From Streptomyces aureocirculatus (GTDB taxonomy: Bacteria > Actinomycetota > Actinomycetes > Streptomycetales > Streptomycetaceae), in assembly GCF_000720475.1 (NCBI RefSeq), contig NZ_JOAP01000007.1:1-64000 (forward strand): DNA of 64,000 nucleotides. Direction: 5' to 3'. The stretch's first letter is position 1, and each line of letters begins with the position of its first letter. The translations under genes were made by a program, and so were the position numbers. The notes below the pieces were generated by a model. The model was not told where the DNA came from, searched no databases, and worked only from the letters and a program-made list of their open reading frames with translations. Positions 8,913 through 18,961 of the stretch are shown piece after piece.

Positions 8913-10307
8913 CTACTTGTTGGCCACCGCCTGCTTCACCAGTGTCTTGCCGAAGTCCCACATCAGCCCGCCGCCGCCGTGCGCGTCGTCCATCACGGCG
9001 GTGAAGGCCTCGACGAACCGGTCGACCTCCCGCTCCCCCACCGTGAGCGGCGGGATCAGCTTGATGACCTCCAGGTGGTCGCCGGAGACCTGGGTGAGGA
9101 TCCGGTGCTTCTGCAGCAGCGGCACGACCACCATCTGCGCGAACAGGCCCTTGCGCGCCGCCTGGAGCATCGTCCAGCGGCTGCGCAGCTTCAGCGACCG
9201 CGGCCTGCCGAACTCGATGCCGACCATGAGGCCACGGCCGCGCACCTCGCTCAGCAGCTCATAGCGGTCGACGAGGGCGGCGAGCCGGGACTTCAGGAGC
9301 TCCCCCGTCACCCGCGCGTTCTCGACGACCTTCTCGTCCCGCATGACCGCGAGGACGGCGAGCCCCGCCGCCATGGCCTGCGCGTTGGACCCGAAGCTCG
9401 CCGAGTGCACGAGGACGCGGTCCATCGACGAGTAGACCTTCTTGAAGATCCAGTCCTTGCCGATGGTCGCGCCGACCGGCACATAGCCGCCGGACAGCGC
9501 CTTGGCCACGCACACCAGGTCGGGCTCGACGCCCTCCTCGTGCTGGTAGGCGTAGAAGGCGCCGGTCCTGCCGAGGCCCGTCTGCACCTCGTCGGCGATC
9601 AGCAGCGCCTTGTGCCGGTGCAGCAGTTCCTGGGCGGCGCGCAGATAGCCGGGCGGCGGCTCGTGCACGCCCTTGCCCTGGACGGGCTCGACGATCAGCG
9701 CGGCGACGTCGCCCCGCGCCAGCTCCCCGCGCAGCGCGTCGAGGTCGCCGAGCGGTACCGCCGTGTCGGGCAGGAGCGGGGCGAAGCCGTCCCGGAAGCC
9801 CGTCTCGCCGTTGACCGAGAGCGATCCTGTGGTCAGGCCGTGGAAGGCGTGCGCGCAGTACAGGACGCGGGGTCTGCCGGTCGCGTACCGGGCGAACTTC
9901 AGGGCCGTCTCCACGGCCTCGGTGCCGCTGTTGCCGAAGAAGACCCGGTCCAGATGCGGGCTGTGGGTCAGCAGTTGCTCGGCGAGCAGGCCCGGGAGCG
10001 GCTGGCAGTCGAAGCGGGTGAGATCGGCCAGCGAGGCGTCGAGGACGTCGTGCAGGGCCTTGCGGACGACGGGGTGGTGCCGACCGAGGCCCATGACGCC
10101 GAACCCGGCGAGCATGTCCAGGTAGTCGTTGCCGTCGGCGTCCCAGAAGTACGCGCCCTCGGCCCGCTCGTAGACCTTGTCGAAGCCGATGGTGTGCAGC
10201 ATGCGCGGCAGTTGGTGGTTGAGGTAGCGCGTGTGCAGCTCGTACCGCTCGCCGCTGCGCTCGGCGAGCAGCCTGCCGAGGTCGAACTCCTTGTTCATGC
10301 TGGTCAT
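8913..10307 (-). CDS. hpnO: Class III PLP aminotransferase of hopanoid side-chain synthesis
   Basis: Converts a bacteriohopanetetrol-type C35 side-chain intermediate to its amino form (aminobacteriohopanetriol) in hopanoid producers. ATG 10307 follows GAGGGGAG by six bases; in-frame TTG 10313 and ATG 10298 are alternatives. The protein has about 464 residues and the class III fold blocks: GNSGTEAVETALKFAR for phosphate binding, HAFHGLTTG, the PLP-aspartate block LIADEVQTGLGRTG and the PLP lysine in VAKALSGGYVPVGA. It is the last gene of the minus-strand hopanoid operon. The function is inferred mainly from the cluster, since class III folds alone do not give the substrate. Confidence 0.88.
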   Translation of the reverse strand: MTSMNKEFDLGRLLAERSGERYELHTRYLNHQLPRMLHTIGFDKVYERAEGAYFWDADGNDYLDMLAGFGVMGLGRHHPVVRKALHDVLDASLADLTRFDCQPLPGLLAEQLLTHSPHLDRVFFGNSGTEAVETALKFARYATGRPRVLYCAHAFHGLTTGSLSVNGETGFRDGFAPLLPDTAVPLGDLDALRGELARGDVAALIVEPVQGKGVHEPPPGYLRAAQELLHRHKALLIADEVQTGLGRTGAFYAYQHEEGVEPDLVCVAKALSGGYVPVGATIGKDWIFKKVYSSMDRVLVHSASFGSNAQAMAAGLAVLAVMRDEKVVENARVTGELLKSRLAALVDRYELLSEVRGRGLMVGIEFGRPRSLKLRSRWTMLQAARKGLFAQMVVVPLLQKHRILTQVSGDHLEVIKLIPPLTVGEREVDRFVEAFTAVMDDAHGGGGLMWDFGKTLVKQAVANK

Positions 10308-10479
10308 CCCCAACTCCCCTCGACTCGCACGCGCTGCCTCCGCAGTCCGGCTCGGCCCGCCCGCCCCATCCGCAGCTCTCCTCGGCCCGCACGCACCGTG
10401 CCCGGTCCTCCCCGGTCAACGCGGGCCGTGCCCTCGGCGCAGGCCGCGCCCGGTCCTCCTCGGCTCGTACGCCCCACGC

Positions 10480-12552
10480 TCAGTCCCCCTCGCCGGGCGC
10501 GTCGGACTTCTTGCGGCGGGGCGCGGCGGCCTTCCTCCGGCCACCGGGGGCGGTCTTCTCCCGGGCGGGCGGCCCCGCCTGCCCCCGTACGCCCGCGACC
10601 CCGGTCGCGTCCTTGCGCGCGAGCGTCGCACCGATGCTTCCGGCGATCTCCACGGGGGTGAGTCCCAGGTCCGCGAGCACCTCCCCGCGCTTGGCGTGCG
10701 CCAGGAACTGGTCGGGCACGCCGAAGCGCCGTACGGGTACGTCCACTTCGGCCTCGCCCAGGGCCAGCGCGACCGCCGAGCCGACCCCGGCCGCCTTGCT
10801 GTTGTCCTCGACGACCGCGACGAGCCGGTGGCGCGCCGCCAGCGGGGGCAGCTCCGGGTCGACGGGCTTCACCCAGCGCGGGTCGACCACCGTGCAACCG
10901 ATGCCGCGCTCCGCGAGGAGGTCGGCGGCCTGTAGGCACACGGGCGCCATCACGCCGACGGCGACGAGCAGCACGTCGGCGGCATCGCCTCCCACGGCCT
11001 CGGCGGCCCCGGCCCCGGCTTCGGCCCCGGCTTCGGCCCCGGTTCCGGCCCCGGAAGCGCGGCCCCGGCGCAGCACATCCATCCCCCCGATCCGGTCCAC
11101 GGCGGGAATCGCCGGACCCACCGACTCCTTCGGGAACCGCAGCAGCGTCGGCGCGTCGTCGACGGCGACGGCCTCGCGCAACTGGGCCCGCAACTGGTCG
11201 GCGTCGCGGGGCGCGGCGATTCTGAGGCCGGGGACGACCTGGAGGAAGGACAGGTCCCACACGCCGTTGTGGGAGGCGCCGTCGACCCCGGTGATCCCCG
11301 CCCGGTCGAGCACGAACGTGACCCCGCACCGGTGCAGCGCGACATCCATCAAGAGCTGGTCGAACGCGCGGTTGAGGAAGGTGGCGTAGACGGCGACGAC
11401 GGGGTGCAGCCCACCCGTGGCGAGTCCGGCGGCGGCCACGGCGGCGTGCTGTTCGGCGATACCCACGTCCCACACCCGGTCCGGATAGGCCGCGGCGAAT
11501 CCGGTGAGCCCCACCGGGTGCAGCATGGCCGCCGTGATCGCCACGACGTCCTCGCGCTCGGCACCGATCCGTACGATCTCCTCGCCGAACACCGAGGTCC
11601 AGGAGGGTCCGCCGGACGGGGCGAGCGGCTCGCAGGTGAGCGGGTCCATGACGCCGACGGTGTGGAAGCGGTCCGCCTCGTCGGCGAGCGCGGGCTCGTA
11701 GCCACGGCCCTTCTCGGTCAGGCAGTGCACGATGACCGGCCCGTGGAACCGTTTCGCGCGCCGCAGCGCCGACTCGACGGCCCGGGTGTCGTGGCCGTCG
11801 ATCGGCCCGACGTACTTCAGGCCCAGGTCCTCGAACATGCCCTGCGGCGCGAAGGCGTCCTTGAAGCCCTTCTTGGCGCCGTGCAGCGACTCGTACAGGG
11901 TGCGCCCGATCAGGGGCGTGCGCTCCAGGACGTCCTTGCCCCAGGCGAGGACCTGTTCATAGCTGTCGGTGGTGCGCAGGGTGGCCAGGTGGTCGGCGAG
12001 GCCGCCGATGGTGGGGGCGTAGGACCGCTCGTTGTCGTTCACAACGATGATCAGCGGCCGGTCCTTCGCCGCCGCGATGTTGTTCAGCGCCTCCCAGGCC
12101 ATGCCGCCGGTGAGCGCGCCGTCACCGATGACGGCCACGACGTGTCCGCGCTCACCGAGCACCTGGTGGGCCTTGGCGAGGCCGTCCGCCCAGCCGAGGG
12201 CGGTCGAGGCGTGGCTGTTCTCGACGATGTCGTGCACGGACTCCGCGCGCGAGGGATAGCCGGAAAGGCCGCCCTTGCCGCGCAGCTTCGAGAAGTCCTG
12301 ACGCCCGGTCAGCAACTTGTGTACGTAACTCTGGTGGCCGGTGTCCCACACGATGCGGTCGACCGGCGACTCGAAGACCCGGTGCAGGGCGATGGTGAGC
12401 TCCACCACCCCCAGATTGGGCCCGAGATGGCCGCCGGTCCTGGCGACCGCGTGCACCAGGAACTCCCGGATCTCCGCCGCCAGTTCGCCCAGAACCGGCT
12501 CGGACAGCGCCTTCAGGTCGCGCGGCCCCCTGATCGTCTCCAGGATGGTCAT
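10480..12552 (-). CDS. dxs: 1-Deoxy-D-xylulose-5-phosphate synthase, hopanoid-cluster copy
   Basis: Condenses pyruvate and glyceraldehyde 3-phosphate to DXP, the first step of the MEP isoprenoid route, with thiamine diphosphate. The protein has 690 residues from ATG 12552. Visible blocks: [16 protein letters not shown], the ThDP motif [16 protein letters not shown] to [19 protein letters not shown], the transketolase core GIAEQHAAV and [17 protein letters not shown]. It is longer than usual Dxs (~630-650) through an Ala/Gly/Glu-rich insert near residue 500 ([14 protein letters not shown]) and a basic C-terminal tail ([16 protein letters not shown]). Its place in the operon suggests a copy dedicated to hopanoid precursor supply; a housekeeping copy is expected elsewhere. 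Confidence 0.95.
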   Translation of the reverse strand: MTILETIRGPRDLKALSEPVLGELAAEIREFLVHAVARTGGHLGPNLGVVELTIALHRVFESPVDRIVWDTGHQSYVHKLLTGRQDFSKLRGKGGLSGYPSRAESVHDIVENSHASTALGWADGLAKAHQVLGERGHVVAVIGDGALTGGMAWEALNNIAAAKDRPLIIVVNDNERSYAPTIGGLADHLATLRTTDSYEQVLAWGKDVLERTPLIGRTLYESLHGAKKGFKDAFAPQGMFEDLGLKYVGPIDGHDTRAVESALRRAKRFHGPVIVHCLTEKGRGYEPALADEADRFHTVGVMDPLTCEPLAPSGGPSWTSVFGEEIVRIGAEREDVVAITAAMLHPVGLTGFAAAYPDRVWDVGIAEQHAAVAAAGLATGGLHPVVAVYATFLNRAFDQLLMDVALHRCGVTFVLDRAGITGVDGASHNGVWDLSFLQVVPGLRIAAPRDADQLRAQLREAVAVDDAPTLLRFPKESVGPAIPAVDRIGGMDVLRRGRASGAGTGAEAGAEAGAGAAEAVGGDAADVLLVAVGVMAPVCLQAADLLAERGIGCTVVDPRWVKPVDPELPPLAARHRLVAVVEDNSKAAGVGSAVALALGEAEVDVPVRRFGVPDQFLAHAKRGEVLADLGLTPVEIAGSIGATLARKDATGVAGVRGQAGPPAREKTAPGGRRKAAAPRRKKSDAPGEGD

Positions 12553-12636
12553 GCTCGGGCCCCCTTACTGGTTGCTCCACTCACCGTCTTACTGGTCGTG
12601 CGACTCGCTCTCGTACCGGCGTTGCGGGCACGGCCC

Positions 12637-13659
12637 TCACCCGCGGTTGCCGGCGACGGTCTCGCGCATGGCGCGCAGGGACTCCTTGAGGGAGCCCATG
12701 GTGGCGAGCACGGCCGTCGGCTCGTAGCCGCAGTGCGCCATGCAGTTGGCGCACCGCTCGTCCTTGCCGCGGCCGTACTTGGACCAGTCGGTCTTCTCGA
12801 TCAGCTCCCGGTACGTCGGGACGTAGCCGTCACTCATCAGATAGCAGGGGCGCTGCCAGCCGAAGAGTGAGTAGTTGGGGATCGCCCACGCCGTGCACGG
12901 GAAGTCGACCTTGCCCTCGAGGAAGTCGAGGAACAGCGGCGAGTGGTTCAGCCGCCAGCGCCGCCGGTTGCCGCCGGCGAAGGTCTTCTTGAACAGTTCA
13001 CGGGTCTGCTCGACACCCAGGAAGTGGTCCTGGTCGGGTGCCTTCTCATAGGCGTAGGCGGGCGACAGCATCATCTCGTCGACCTGCAGTTCGTCATTGA
13101 GGAAGTTCAGGACCTCGATGATCGTCTGCGGGGTGTCGGTATTGAAGAAGGTCGAGTTGGTGGTCACCCGGAAGCCGCGCCGCTTGGCCTCCTTGATGGC
13201 CTCGACCGCCTCGTCGAACACCCCCTCCTTCGCCACCGACTCGTCGTGCCGCTCCCGCATTCCGTCGATGTGCACGGCGAACGCGAAATAGGGCGAGGGC
13301 TTGAACTTTTCCATCTTCTTGCGCAGCAGCATGGCATTGGTGCAAAGGAAAACGTACTTCTTCTTGGCGACCAACTGCCGCACGATCTCATCGATCTGCG
13401 GGTGCATCAACGGCTCGCCACCGGCGATCGACACCATCGGCGCGCCCGACTCCAGAACGGCGCCCACGGCCTGCGCCACCGGCATGCGCTGCTTGAGCAC
13501 ACCGGCCGGGTGCTGGATCTTGCCGCAGCCCTCACACTTCAAATTGCACGCGAAAAGCGGTTCCAACTCGACGATCAGCGGGAACTTGTCCCGCTTGCGC
13601 AGTTTCTGTTCCATCAGGTACGTCGCGACCTTGATTGACTGGCGCAGCGGCATGGCCAT
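12637..13659 (-). CDS. hpnH: Adenosyl-hopene transferase, radical SAM
   Basis: Radical SAM enzyme that adds a 5'-deoxyadenosyl group to hopene (diploptene) to give adenosylhopane, the first C35 side-chain step. ATG 13659 is selected because GGAGGTGA lies five bases upstream; a longer frame to 13698 would overlap hpnG. The protein has 340 residues with MAMPLRQSIKVATYLMEQKL, the family N-terminus, then the iron-sulfur motif CNLKCEGC (Cys38, 42, 45), the GGE motif in VSIAGGEPLMHPQ and the C-terminal Cys-rich block CANCMAHCG. It starts five bases after hpnG stops, so the two are co-translated. Confidence 0.95.
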   Translation of the reverse strand: MAMPLRQSIKVATYLMEQKLRKRDKFPLIVELEPLFACNLKCEGCGKIQHPAGVLKQRMPVAQAVGAVLESGAPMVSIAGGEPLMHPQIDEIVRQLVAKKKYVFLCTNAMLLRKKMEKFKPSPYFAFAVHIDGMRERHDESVAKEGVFDEAVEAIKEAKRRGFRVTTNSTFFNTDTPQTIIEVLNFLNDELQVDEMMLSPAYAYEKAPDQDHFLGVEQTRELFKKTFAGGNRRRWRLNHSPLFLDFLEGKVDFPCTAWAIPNYSLFGWQRPCYLMSDGYVPTYRELIEKTDWSKYGRGKDERCANCMAHCGYEPTAVLATMGSLKESLRAMRETVAGNRG

Positions 13660-13664
13660 CTGGC

Positions 13665-14315
13665 TCACCTCCGGGGGAGCAGCGAAGAACGGTGCCATTC
13701 GAAGAAAGCGGGAAGCACGGCACGGAGAACGCGGAAGGCCGATATTCCTCCGCGCACCGTGCCGATCCGTACGAGTTCGTGCTGTGGGGCGTCCACGACC
13801 ACCCGGACGGCCGCAACCGGCCGGGTTCCCGCCGTCACGGCGCTGTGCAGCGTGACGGCGGACTCCATGTCCACCGCGATGGCGCCGGTGGCGAAAAGGG
13901 CGGCGCGCTCATGGCCGCGGACGACGTGGTCGGAACCGGTGAGCGGCCCGGTGTGCACGGTGCGCCGGGGCAGCGCCCGCCCCAGCTCCCGCACCAGGGT
14001 CCGGGTGCCTACGCAGGGGGTGCGGCCGCCGTCGTGCCGGGTCTCCTCGGCGACGACCAGGTCGCCGGGGTGCATGCCGGGTGCGAGACCGGCACAGAAG
14101 CCCGTGGCCACGACGGCGGCGTCGTGCAGGGCGGGCGTGCCGAGCGCCTTGGTGACGGCGCGCTCGGCGGCCTTGGGGCCCATGCCCGTCCGCAGCACGG
14201 TCATGGCCCCGCCCGCGCCGCCCCGGTCGCCGGTGCGCAGGGCGAGGTGCTCGATGCCGAGCGCACAGGCGACGAGGAGGGGTGCGGGGTCCGGCCGGGC
14301 CGGGGTCCGGGTCAT
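13665..14315 (-). CDS. hpnG: Adenosylhopane nucleosidase / phosphorylase-superfamily protein
   Basis: Purine nucleoside phosphorylase-fold enzyme that removes adenine from adenosylhopane to give ribosylhopane. The start is ATG 14315; its ATG shares one base with the shc stop codon (TGATG), and AGGGAAG precedes it. The 216-residue protein shows RTGMGPKAAERAV for phosphate/ribose contact, the nucleoside block GFCAGLAPGMHPGDLVVAEE, the ribose-binding VDMESAV near residue 149 and the VVVDAP aspartate near 176. Its position between shc and hpnH fits the pathway order. General nucleosidase activity cannot be excluded from sequence alone. Confidence 0.9.
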   Translation of the reverse strand: MTRTPARPDPAPLLVACALGIEHLALRTGDRGGAGGAMTVLRTGMGPKAAERAVTKALGTPALHDAAVVATGFCAGLAPGMHPGDLVVAEETRHDGGRTPCVGTRTLVRELGRALPRRTVHTGPLTGSDHVVRGHERAALFATGAIAVDMESAVTLHSAVTAGTRPVAAVRVVVDAPQHELVRIGTVRGGISAFRVLRAVLPAFFEWHRSSLLPRR

Positions 14316-16327
14316 CAGCTTCCCTTGCCGGAGGCACGGGAGACACCGGCGACACCGGCGAACGGCTCGCCGTTGACGTACCGGCCGAGCGCCGTCAGCG
14401 GGAAGACCTGCCGGTAGAGGTGGTAGTTGATGGAGAAGTCCCAGGGGAAGCCGGTGCCGGTGAAGTACGGCTCGTCCCAGGAGCCGTCGTCCCGCTGCGT
14501 CCGGGCGAGCCACTCCACGCCGCGCTCCACCGCCCTGGAGTCCCGCTCCCCGGCCGCGAGCAGCCCGATCAGCGCCCAGGCGGTCTGCGATGCGGTGGAG
14601 GCACCGTGCCCGATCCACTGCTCCTCGCGGTAGGAGCGCAGGTCCTCGCCCCAGCCGCCGTCGTCGTTCTGCACGGATTCCAGCCAGGCGACCGCGCGCC
14701 GGATCGCCGGGTGCGAGCCGGGCATCCCGACGGCGGTGAGGGCGGGCAGGACCGATCCCGTGCCGTAGACGTAGTTGACGCCCCAGCGCCCGAACCAGCC
14801 GCCGAACGCCTCCTGTTCGGCGAGCAGCCACTCGACGCCGCGCCGGGTGCGGGGGTCGTCGGCCAGACCCTCGTAGGCGGCCATCTCCACCACGTGCGCG
14901 GTGACGTCGGCGGAGGGCGGGTCGATGACCTCGCCGAAGTCGCAGAACGGCAGGCGGTTGGGGAAGGAGCTGGTGTTGTCGACGTCGAAGGCGGCCCAGG
15001 CGCCGTTCTTCGACTGCATGCCGAGGTTCCAGCGCACTCCGCGTGCGATGGCGTGCTCCATGCGGGCCCGGTCCGGGTGCTCGACCCGGCGCAGCGCGAG
15101 GACGACCTCGGCGGTGTCGTCGATGTCGGGGTAGTTGTCATTGTGGAACTCGAAGGCCCAGCCGCCGGGGGTGAGGCCCGGCCTGCGCACCGACCAGTCG
15201 CCGGGCCGCACGATCTGCTCGCCCAGCATCCAGTCCGCGGCCTTCACCAACTGCGGATGGTCGGCGGGCACCCCGGCGTCGGCGAGCGCGATCGTCGCGA
15301 GGCAGGTGTCCCACACCGGCGACTGGCAGGCCTCGATCATGCGCGCGCCGTCCTCGCGCCACACCGCGAACCGGTCGAGGGACTCAAGGCCTGCTTTGAG
15401 GACCGGGTGGTCCAGGTCGTACCCGAGCAGGTGCAGGGCGATGACGGAGTACACGGCGGGCGGCTGGATGCCGCCCCAGCAGCCGTCGTTCTCCTGCCGC
15501 TCGATGATCCAGCGGGCCGCGCTGTTCATGGCCGCCCTGCGCACTCCGCGCGGCGCGATCTTGTGATAGAGGTGCAGCGCCTTGTCGAGGCGCTGGAAGA
15601 CGCCGTCCCAACTCGCCACGGGGGCGAGCGGTCTGACCGGGTTGGGAAGCCGGGGGTCGGTGTGCAGCTCGTCCAGCGGGAAGGGCGCGGGACGCACGGG
15701 GCGCTTGGCGGAGACAATGGTCAGCGGCACTATCGTCTGCCGCGCCCAGCACCCGAAGTCATAGATGTTGAGCGGGAACCACTTGGGGAAATAAAGGAGC
15801 TCGGGCGGCAGTTCGGGCAGGTCGTCCCACTTCCACCAGCCGAAGAGGGCCAGCCAGATGCGGGTGAAGACACGGGCGGACGCGATGCCGCCCTGCTCCC
15901 TGATCCAGGCGGACGCCCTGGCCATGTGCGGCTCGTCGGGAGCGTCCCCCGCGAGCCGCAGCGCGACATACGCCTCGATGGTGACGGAGAGCTCGCCGGG
16001 CCCGCCGTAGAAACTGGCCCAGGTACCGTCCGCGCGCTGCTCGCCGCGGATGAAGAGCCCGGCGGCGCGGTTCGTCGCCTCGTCCTGTACACCCAGGAAC
16101 TGACGGAGCAACAGGTCCTCGGCGTCCATGGTCACATTGGTGGCCAGATCGCCCTTCCACCATCCCTGGGCGTCCTGGCGTGACAACAGGAAATCGGTGG
16201 ACCGTCGTATGGCGCGGGCCGCGGCGTCGAGTGTCCCGATCGCCGCGGGGGTGGTGTCGGTCGTGTCGGTGGCCGAGGCTGCCCGGGGCGTCACCGCTCC
16301 GGTGCTTCCGTCGGTCGTCGCTGTCAT
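14315..16327 (-). CDS. shc: Squalene-hopene cyclase
   Basis: Membrane-associated class II terpene cyclase turning squalene into hopene/hopanol in one step. ATG 16327 follows AGAAGGGGAAG, giving 670 residues, usual for the family. The catalytic acid motif DIDDTA occupies residues 401-406. QW repeats are visible at QDAQGWW, QENDGCWGG, QNDDGGWGED and QRDDGSWDEPYF. Membrane-facing segments and the C-terminal YHLYRQVFPLTALGRY block are intact. It follows the polyprenyl synthase gene after a 106-bp gap and is coupled to hpnG by the overlapping TGATG. Confidence 0.97.
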   Translation of the reverse strand: MTATTDGSTGAVTPRAASATDTTDTTPAAIGTLDAAARAIRRSTDFLLSRQDAQGWWKGDLATNVTMDAEDLLLRQFLGVQDEATNRAAGLFIRGEQRADGTWASFYGGPGELSVTIEAYVALRLAGDAPDEPHMARASAWIREQGGIASARVFTRIWLALFGWWKWDDLPELPPELLYFPKWFPLNIYDFGCWARQTIVPLTIVSAKRPVRPAPFPLDELHTDPRLPNPVRPLAPVASWDGVFQRLDKALHLYHKIAPRGVRRAAMNSAARWIIERQENDGCWGGIQPPAVYSVIALHLLGYDLDHPVLKAGLESLDRFAVWREDGARMIEACQSPVWDTCLATIALADAGVPADHPQLVKAADWMLGEQIVRPGDWSVRRPGLTPGGWAFEFHNDNYPDIDDTAEVVLALRRVEHPDRARMEHAIARGVRWNLGMQSKNGAWAAFDVDNTSSFPNRLPFCDFGEVIDPPSADVTAHVVEMAAYEGLADDPRTRRGVEWLLAEQEAFGGWFGRWGVNYVYGTGSVLPALTAVGMPGSHPAIRRAVAWLESVQNDDGGWGEDLRSYREEQWIGHGASTASQTAWALIGLLAAGERDSRAVERGVEWLARTQRDDGSWDEPYFTGTGFPWDFSINYHLYRQVFPLTALGRYVNGEPFAGVAGVSRASGKGS

Positions 16328-16433
16328 GGCTTCCCCTTCTCCGCAGGTGCTTCTTGTCTGCCGGGTCCGCCGTCGGCCGGGGCCCTGGAGGGACACCGGC
16401 CGGCGACTGCGATTCAGTTGGGGCCGATAGGGA

Positions 16434-17558
16434 TCATCTCTTTCGTACGACGACGAAGTCGGCGAGCGCGCTGAGCTGCGCCCGCACCGGGTCCGGCATC
16501 TGGACCTCGTCCAGCGCCTCGATGGCGACGGCGTGCTGCCGCCGCGCCTCGTCGGCGGTCCACTCGCGGCCGCCCGCCTCCTCGATCAGGGCGGCACGCA
16601 CGGCGAACTCCGCCTCGGAGAAGCTGTCGAAGTCGTTGCTCTTGGCGTCGGCGGCGAGCAGCTCGCCGAGCCGCTCGGAGGCCGGGCCGCCCGCGGCGAG
16701 GGCGGCGACCACGGGCAGGGACTTCTTGCGCTGGCGCAGATCGCTCCACGTCTGCTTGCCGGTGGCCTCCGGGTCGCCCCAGATGCCGAGCAGGTCGTCG
16801 ACGGCCTGGAAGGCGAGTCCGAGGTGGTAGCCGTACCGCTCCAGGGTGTCTGCGGTGGCGTCGTCGGCGCCGCCGAGCACCGCGCCGATGGAGACCGCGC
16901 AGGCGAGCAGGGCGCCGGTCTTGTTGCCCTCCATCTCCAGGCACTCCTCGACGGTGACCCGCTCGCGGTGCTCGTAGGAGATGTCCTGCGCCTGGCCGTC
17001 GATGAGGGCGCGTGTCGCGGTGGTCAGCCGCCGCGTGGCACGGCCCGCCTCGACGGTGCCGAGTTCGAGGAGCACCTCGTTGGCGAGGGCGAACAGGGCG
17101 TCGCCGACGAGGATCGCCTGTGCGGGGCCGTGCACCTTCCAGACGGTGTCGCGGTGGCGGCGCTGCTCGTCGCCGTCCATCAGGTCGTCGTGCAGGAGCG
17201 AGAAGTTGTGCACGAGCTCGACGGCGACCGCGCCGGGCACACCGGTCTCCGGGGTGGCGCCCGCGGCCTCCGCGGACAGCAGGGCGAGCGCCGGGCGCAC
17301 GGCCTTGCCCCCGTCACCGACGGCGGGGTTGCCGTCGGCGTCGATCCAGCCGAAGTGGTAGGCGGCGACGGTGTCCATGGGCGGCGCGAGGCGGTCCACC
17401 GCGGACCGCAGCACCGGGGTGGCCAGTGTCCGGCCGCGCTCAAGGAGCGCAGTCACGTCCACGGCGGCCGGTTCGGCCGAGGGCACAGTCGGCACGGTCT
17501 CTCCTCTGATTCCGGTGCGGGGTCCGTGGGGCGGGGGCCCCAGCAGGTCGAGCGTCAC
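16434..17558 (-). CDS. Polyprenyl (farnesyl-type) diphosphate synthase
   Basis: Isoprenyl diphosphate synthase probably making the C15 precursor for HpnC/HpnD. The first Asp-rich motif DDLMD is at 124-128; the second is DDLLG (254-258), where the last Asp of DDxxD is replaced by Gly, although IWGDP follows. KAVRPALALLS and GNKTGALL are the expected substrate blocks. Start choice is open: GTG 17558 overlaps the hpnE stop by four bases (GTGA) and has GAGGAGG upstream; GTG 17495 has AGAGGAGAG upstream and would give 353 residues. Product length cannot be assigned from sequence; the pathway context suggests FPP. Confidence 0.9.
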   Translation of the reverse strand: MTLDLLGPPPHGPRTGIRGETVPTVPSAEPAAVDVTALLERGRTLATPVLRSAVDRLAPPMDTVAAYHFGWIDADGNPAVGDGGKAVRPALALLSAEAAGATPETGVPGAVAVELVHNFSLLHDDLMDGDEQRRHRDTVWKVHGPAQAILVGDALFALANEVLLELGTVEAGRATRRLTTATRALIDGQAQDISYEHRERVTVEECLEMEGNKTGALLACAVSIGAVLGGADDATADTLERYGYHLGLAFQAVDDLLGIWGDPEATGKQTWSDLRQRKKSLPVVAALAAGGPASERLGELLAADAKSNDFDSFSEAEFAVRAALIEEAGGREWTADEARRQHAVAIEALDEVQMPDPVRAQLSALADFVVVRKR

Positions 17559-18961
17559 GCCGCCTCCTCGAAGAGATGGTCATGAGGGCGGTCGAGGGCG
17601 GTGAGGGCGGCCCGCGCCGCGGTGATTCCGCTGCGTACAGCGCCTTCCATCGTCGCGGGCCAGCCGGTGGCGGTCCACGCGCCTGCCAGATAGAGGCCTG
17701 GCGCGTGGGTGTGCGCGCTCGGTCGCAGGCGCCCGACGCCCGGTGTCGGCGCGAAAGTGGCGGTACGCTCCCGGGTCACGAAGAAGTCGAGCACCCGTGC
17801 GCCGTGCGCGGCGGGCAGCAGGCGCTCGAGCTCCGGCAGATAGCGCTCCCTGAGCGCCGCCACGGGTGCGTCGATCTCTCCGTGGGCCGCGGACTGGGAC
17901 AGCGCGAGGTACTGGCCGGTGCGCAGCCCCGAGGCCTCAGTCCGGTCGAAGACCCACTGCACGGGCGTGCCGAGCGCGGCGAAGAAGGGCCGCTTGAGCA
18001 CCTTCCTGTCGTACACGACGTGGACGTTGAGGATCGGCGCGCTGTCGATGGCGAGGAGCCGGTCGGGGTCGTCGATGGCGCCGTCGGGGAGCAGGTCGTG
18101 CGCCTCCGCCTGGGGCACGGCGAGCACCACGGAGTCCGCGTCGAGGACCTCGCCGGGAACCTCCACGCGCCAACTTCCGTTCCCTTGACGGGAGAGTGAG
18201 GTGACGCGTGTTCGCAGTTCGGTACGCACACCCGCCGAGTCGAGCGCCTTGCGGGCGAGCCCGTCGTGCAGGTCACCGAGGGGCACCCGCGCCCAGCCGA
18301 TGTCGGCGGCGCCCGGCTCGGAGAGCAGTCCGGTCTTGAACACCATCGCGGCGAGCCCGAGCGAGGCGTCGCCCGCGACGGCGTTGAGGGTGGCGACCCC
18401 GACGAGGTCCCACAGCGCCTCGATGGCGCGCTCGGACTGACCGCGGGCGGCCAGCCAGCTCCCGAAGTCCTGGTTGTCGAGCGCCGGGTCGGCCGGGTCG
18501 AGTCCCTTGAGGGCGAGCGCCGCGCGGCCGACGGCGGCGCGTTCGGCGATCGACAGATGCGGATAGGTGGCGAGGCTCGCGGCCAGGTGCAGCGGCACGG
18601 GCAGCGCGGTGCGGCGCAGCCGTCCGAGGCGATGCCGGCGGGCGTCGAGCACGGGTACGTCGAGACGTTCCTGCAGCGGCGCGAGATGGGCGCCGTCGAC
18701 GCGGTCGAGGAACCACCGGTAGGCCGTGCAGCAGCGCAGGTAGACGTGCTGGCCGTTGTCGACGGTCAGCTCGCCGCGCTGGAAGGAGAAGGCCAGCCCG
18801 CCCAGGCGCGGGCGCCCTTCGAGCAGGGTGACCTCCACGCCCGCGTCGGCGAGCGCGAGGGCGGAGGTGACACCGGCCAGGCCGCCGCCCACGACGACGG
18901 CGGACGCGCGTCCACCGGCGCTGTCGGCCTCCTTCGCCGAGCGGCTGTCGTCCTGCCTCAT
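17555..18961 (-). CDS. hpnE: Squalene-forming FAD-dependent desaturase/reductase HpnE
   Basis: Reduces hydroxysqualene to squalene in the three-enzyme HpnC/D/E route. ATG 18961 with GGGAGGACGC upstream gives 468 residues. The dinucleotide-binding site AVVVGGGLAGVTSALAL is near residues 21-37, followed by LEGRPRLGGLAFSF. The C-terminal flavin block LYLAGAWTATGWPATMEGAVRSG is the family signature. It lies between hpnD (109-bp gap) and the prenyl synthase (4-bp overlap). A longer frame reaching 19591 runs through hpnD antiphase and was not used. Confidence 0.95.
   Translation of the reverse strand: MRQDDSRSAKEADSAGGRASAVVVGGGLAGVTSALALADAGVEVTLLEGRPRLGGLAFSFQRGELTVDNGQHVYLRCCTAYRWFLDRVDGAHLAPLQERLDVPVLDARRHRLGRLRRTALPVPLHLAASLATYPHLSIAERAAVGRAALALKGLDPADPALDNQDFGSWLAARGQSERAIEALWDLVGVATLNAVAGDASLGLAAMVFKTGLLSEPGAADIGWARVPLGDLHDGLARKALDSAGVRTELRTRVTSLSRQGNGSWRVEVPGEVLDADSVVLAVPQAEAHDLLPDGAIDDPDRLLAIDSAPILNVHVVYDRKVLKRPFFAALGTPVQWVFDRTEASGLRTGQYLALSQSAAHGEIDAPVAALRERYLPELERLLPAAHGARVLDFFVTRERTATFAPTPGVGRLRPSAHTHAPGLYLAGAWTATGWPATMEGAVRSGITAARAALTALDRPHDHLFEEAA

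Noticed and set aside
14282..16183. 633-residue plus-strand open frame
   Set aside because: It lies antisense to shc, whose protein motifs are complete. The frame is open only because of the high GC content and its translation is Gly/Arg/Asp-rich low complexity.
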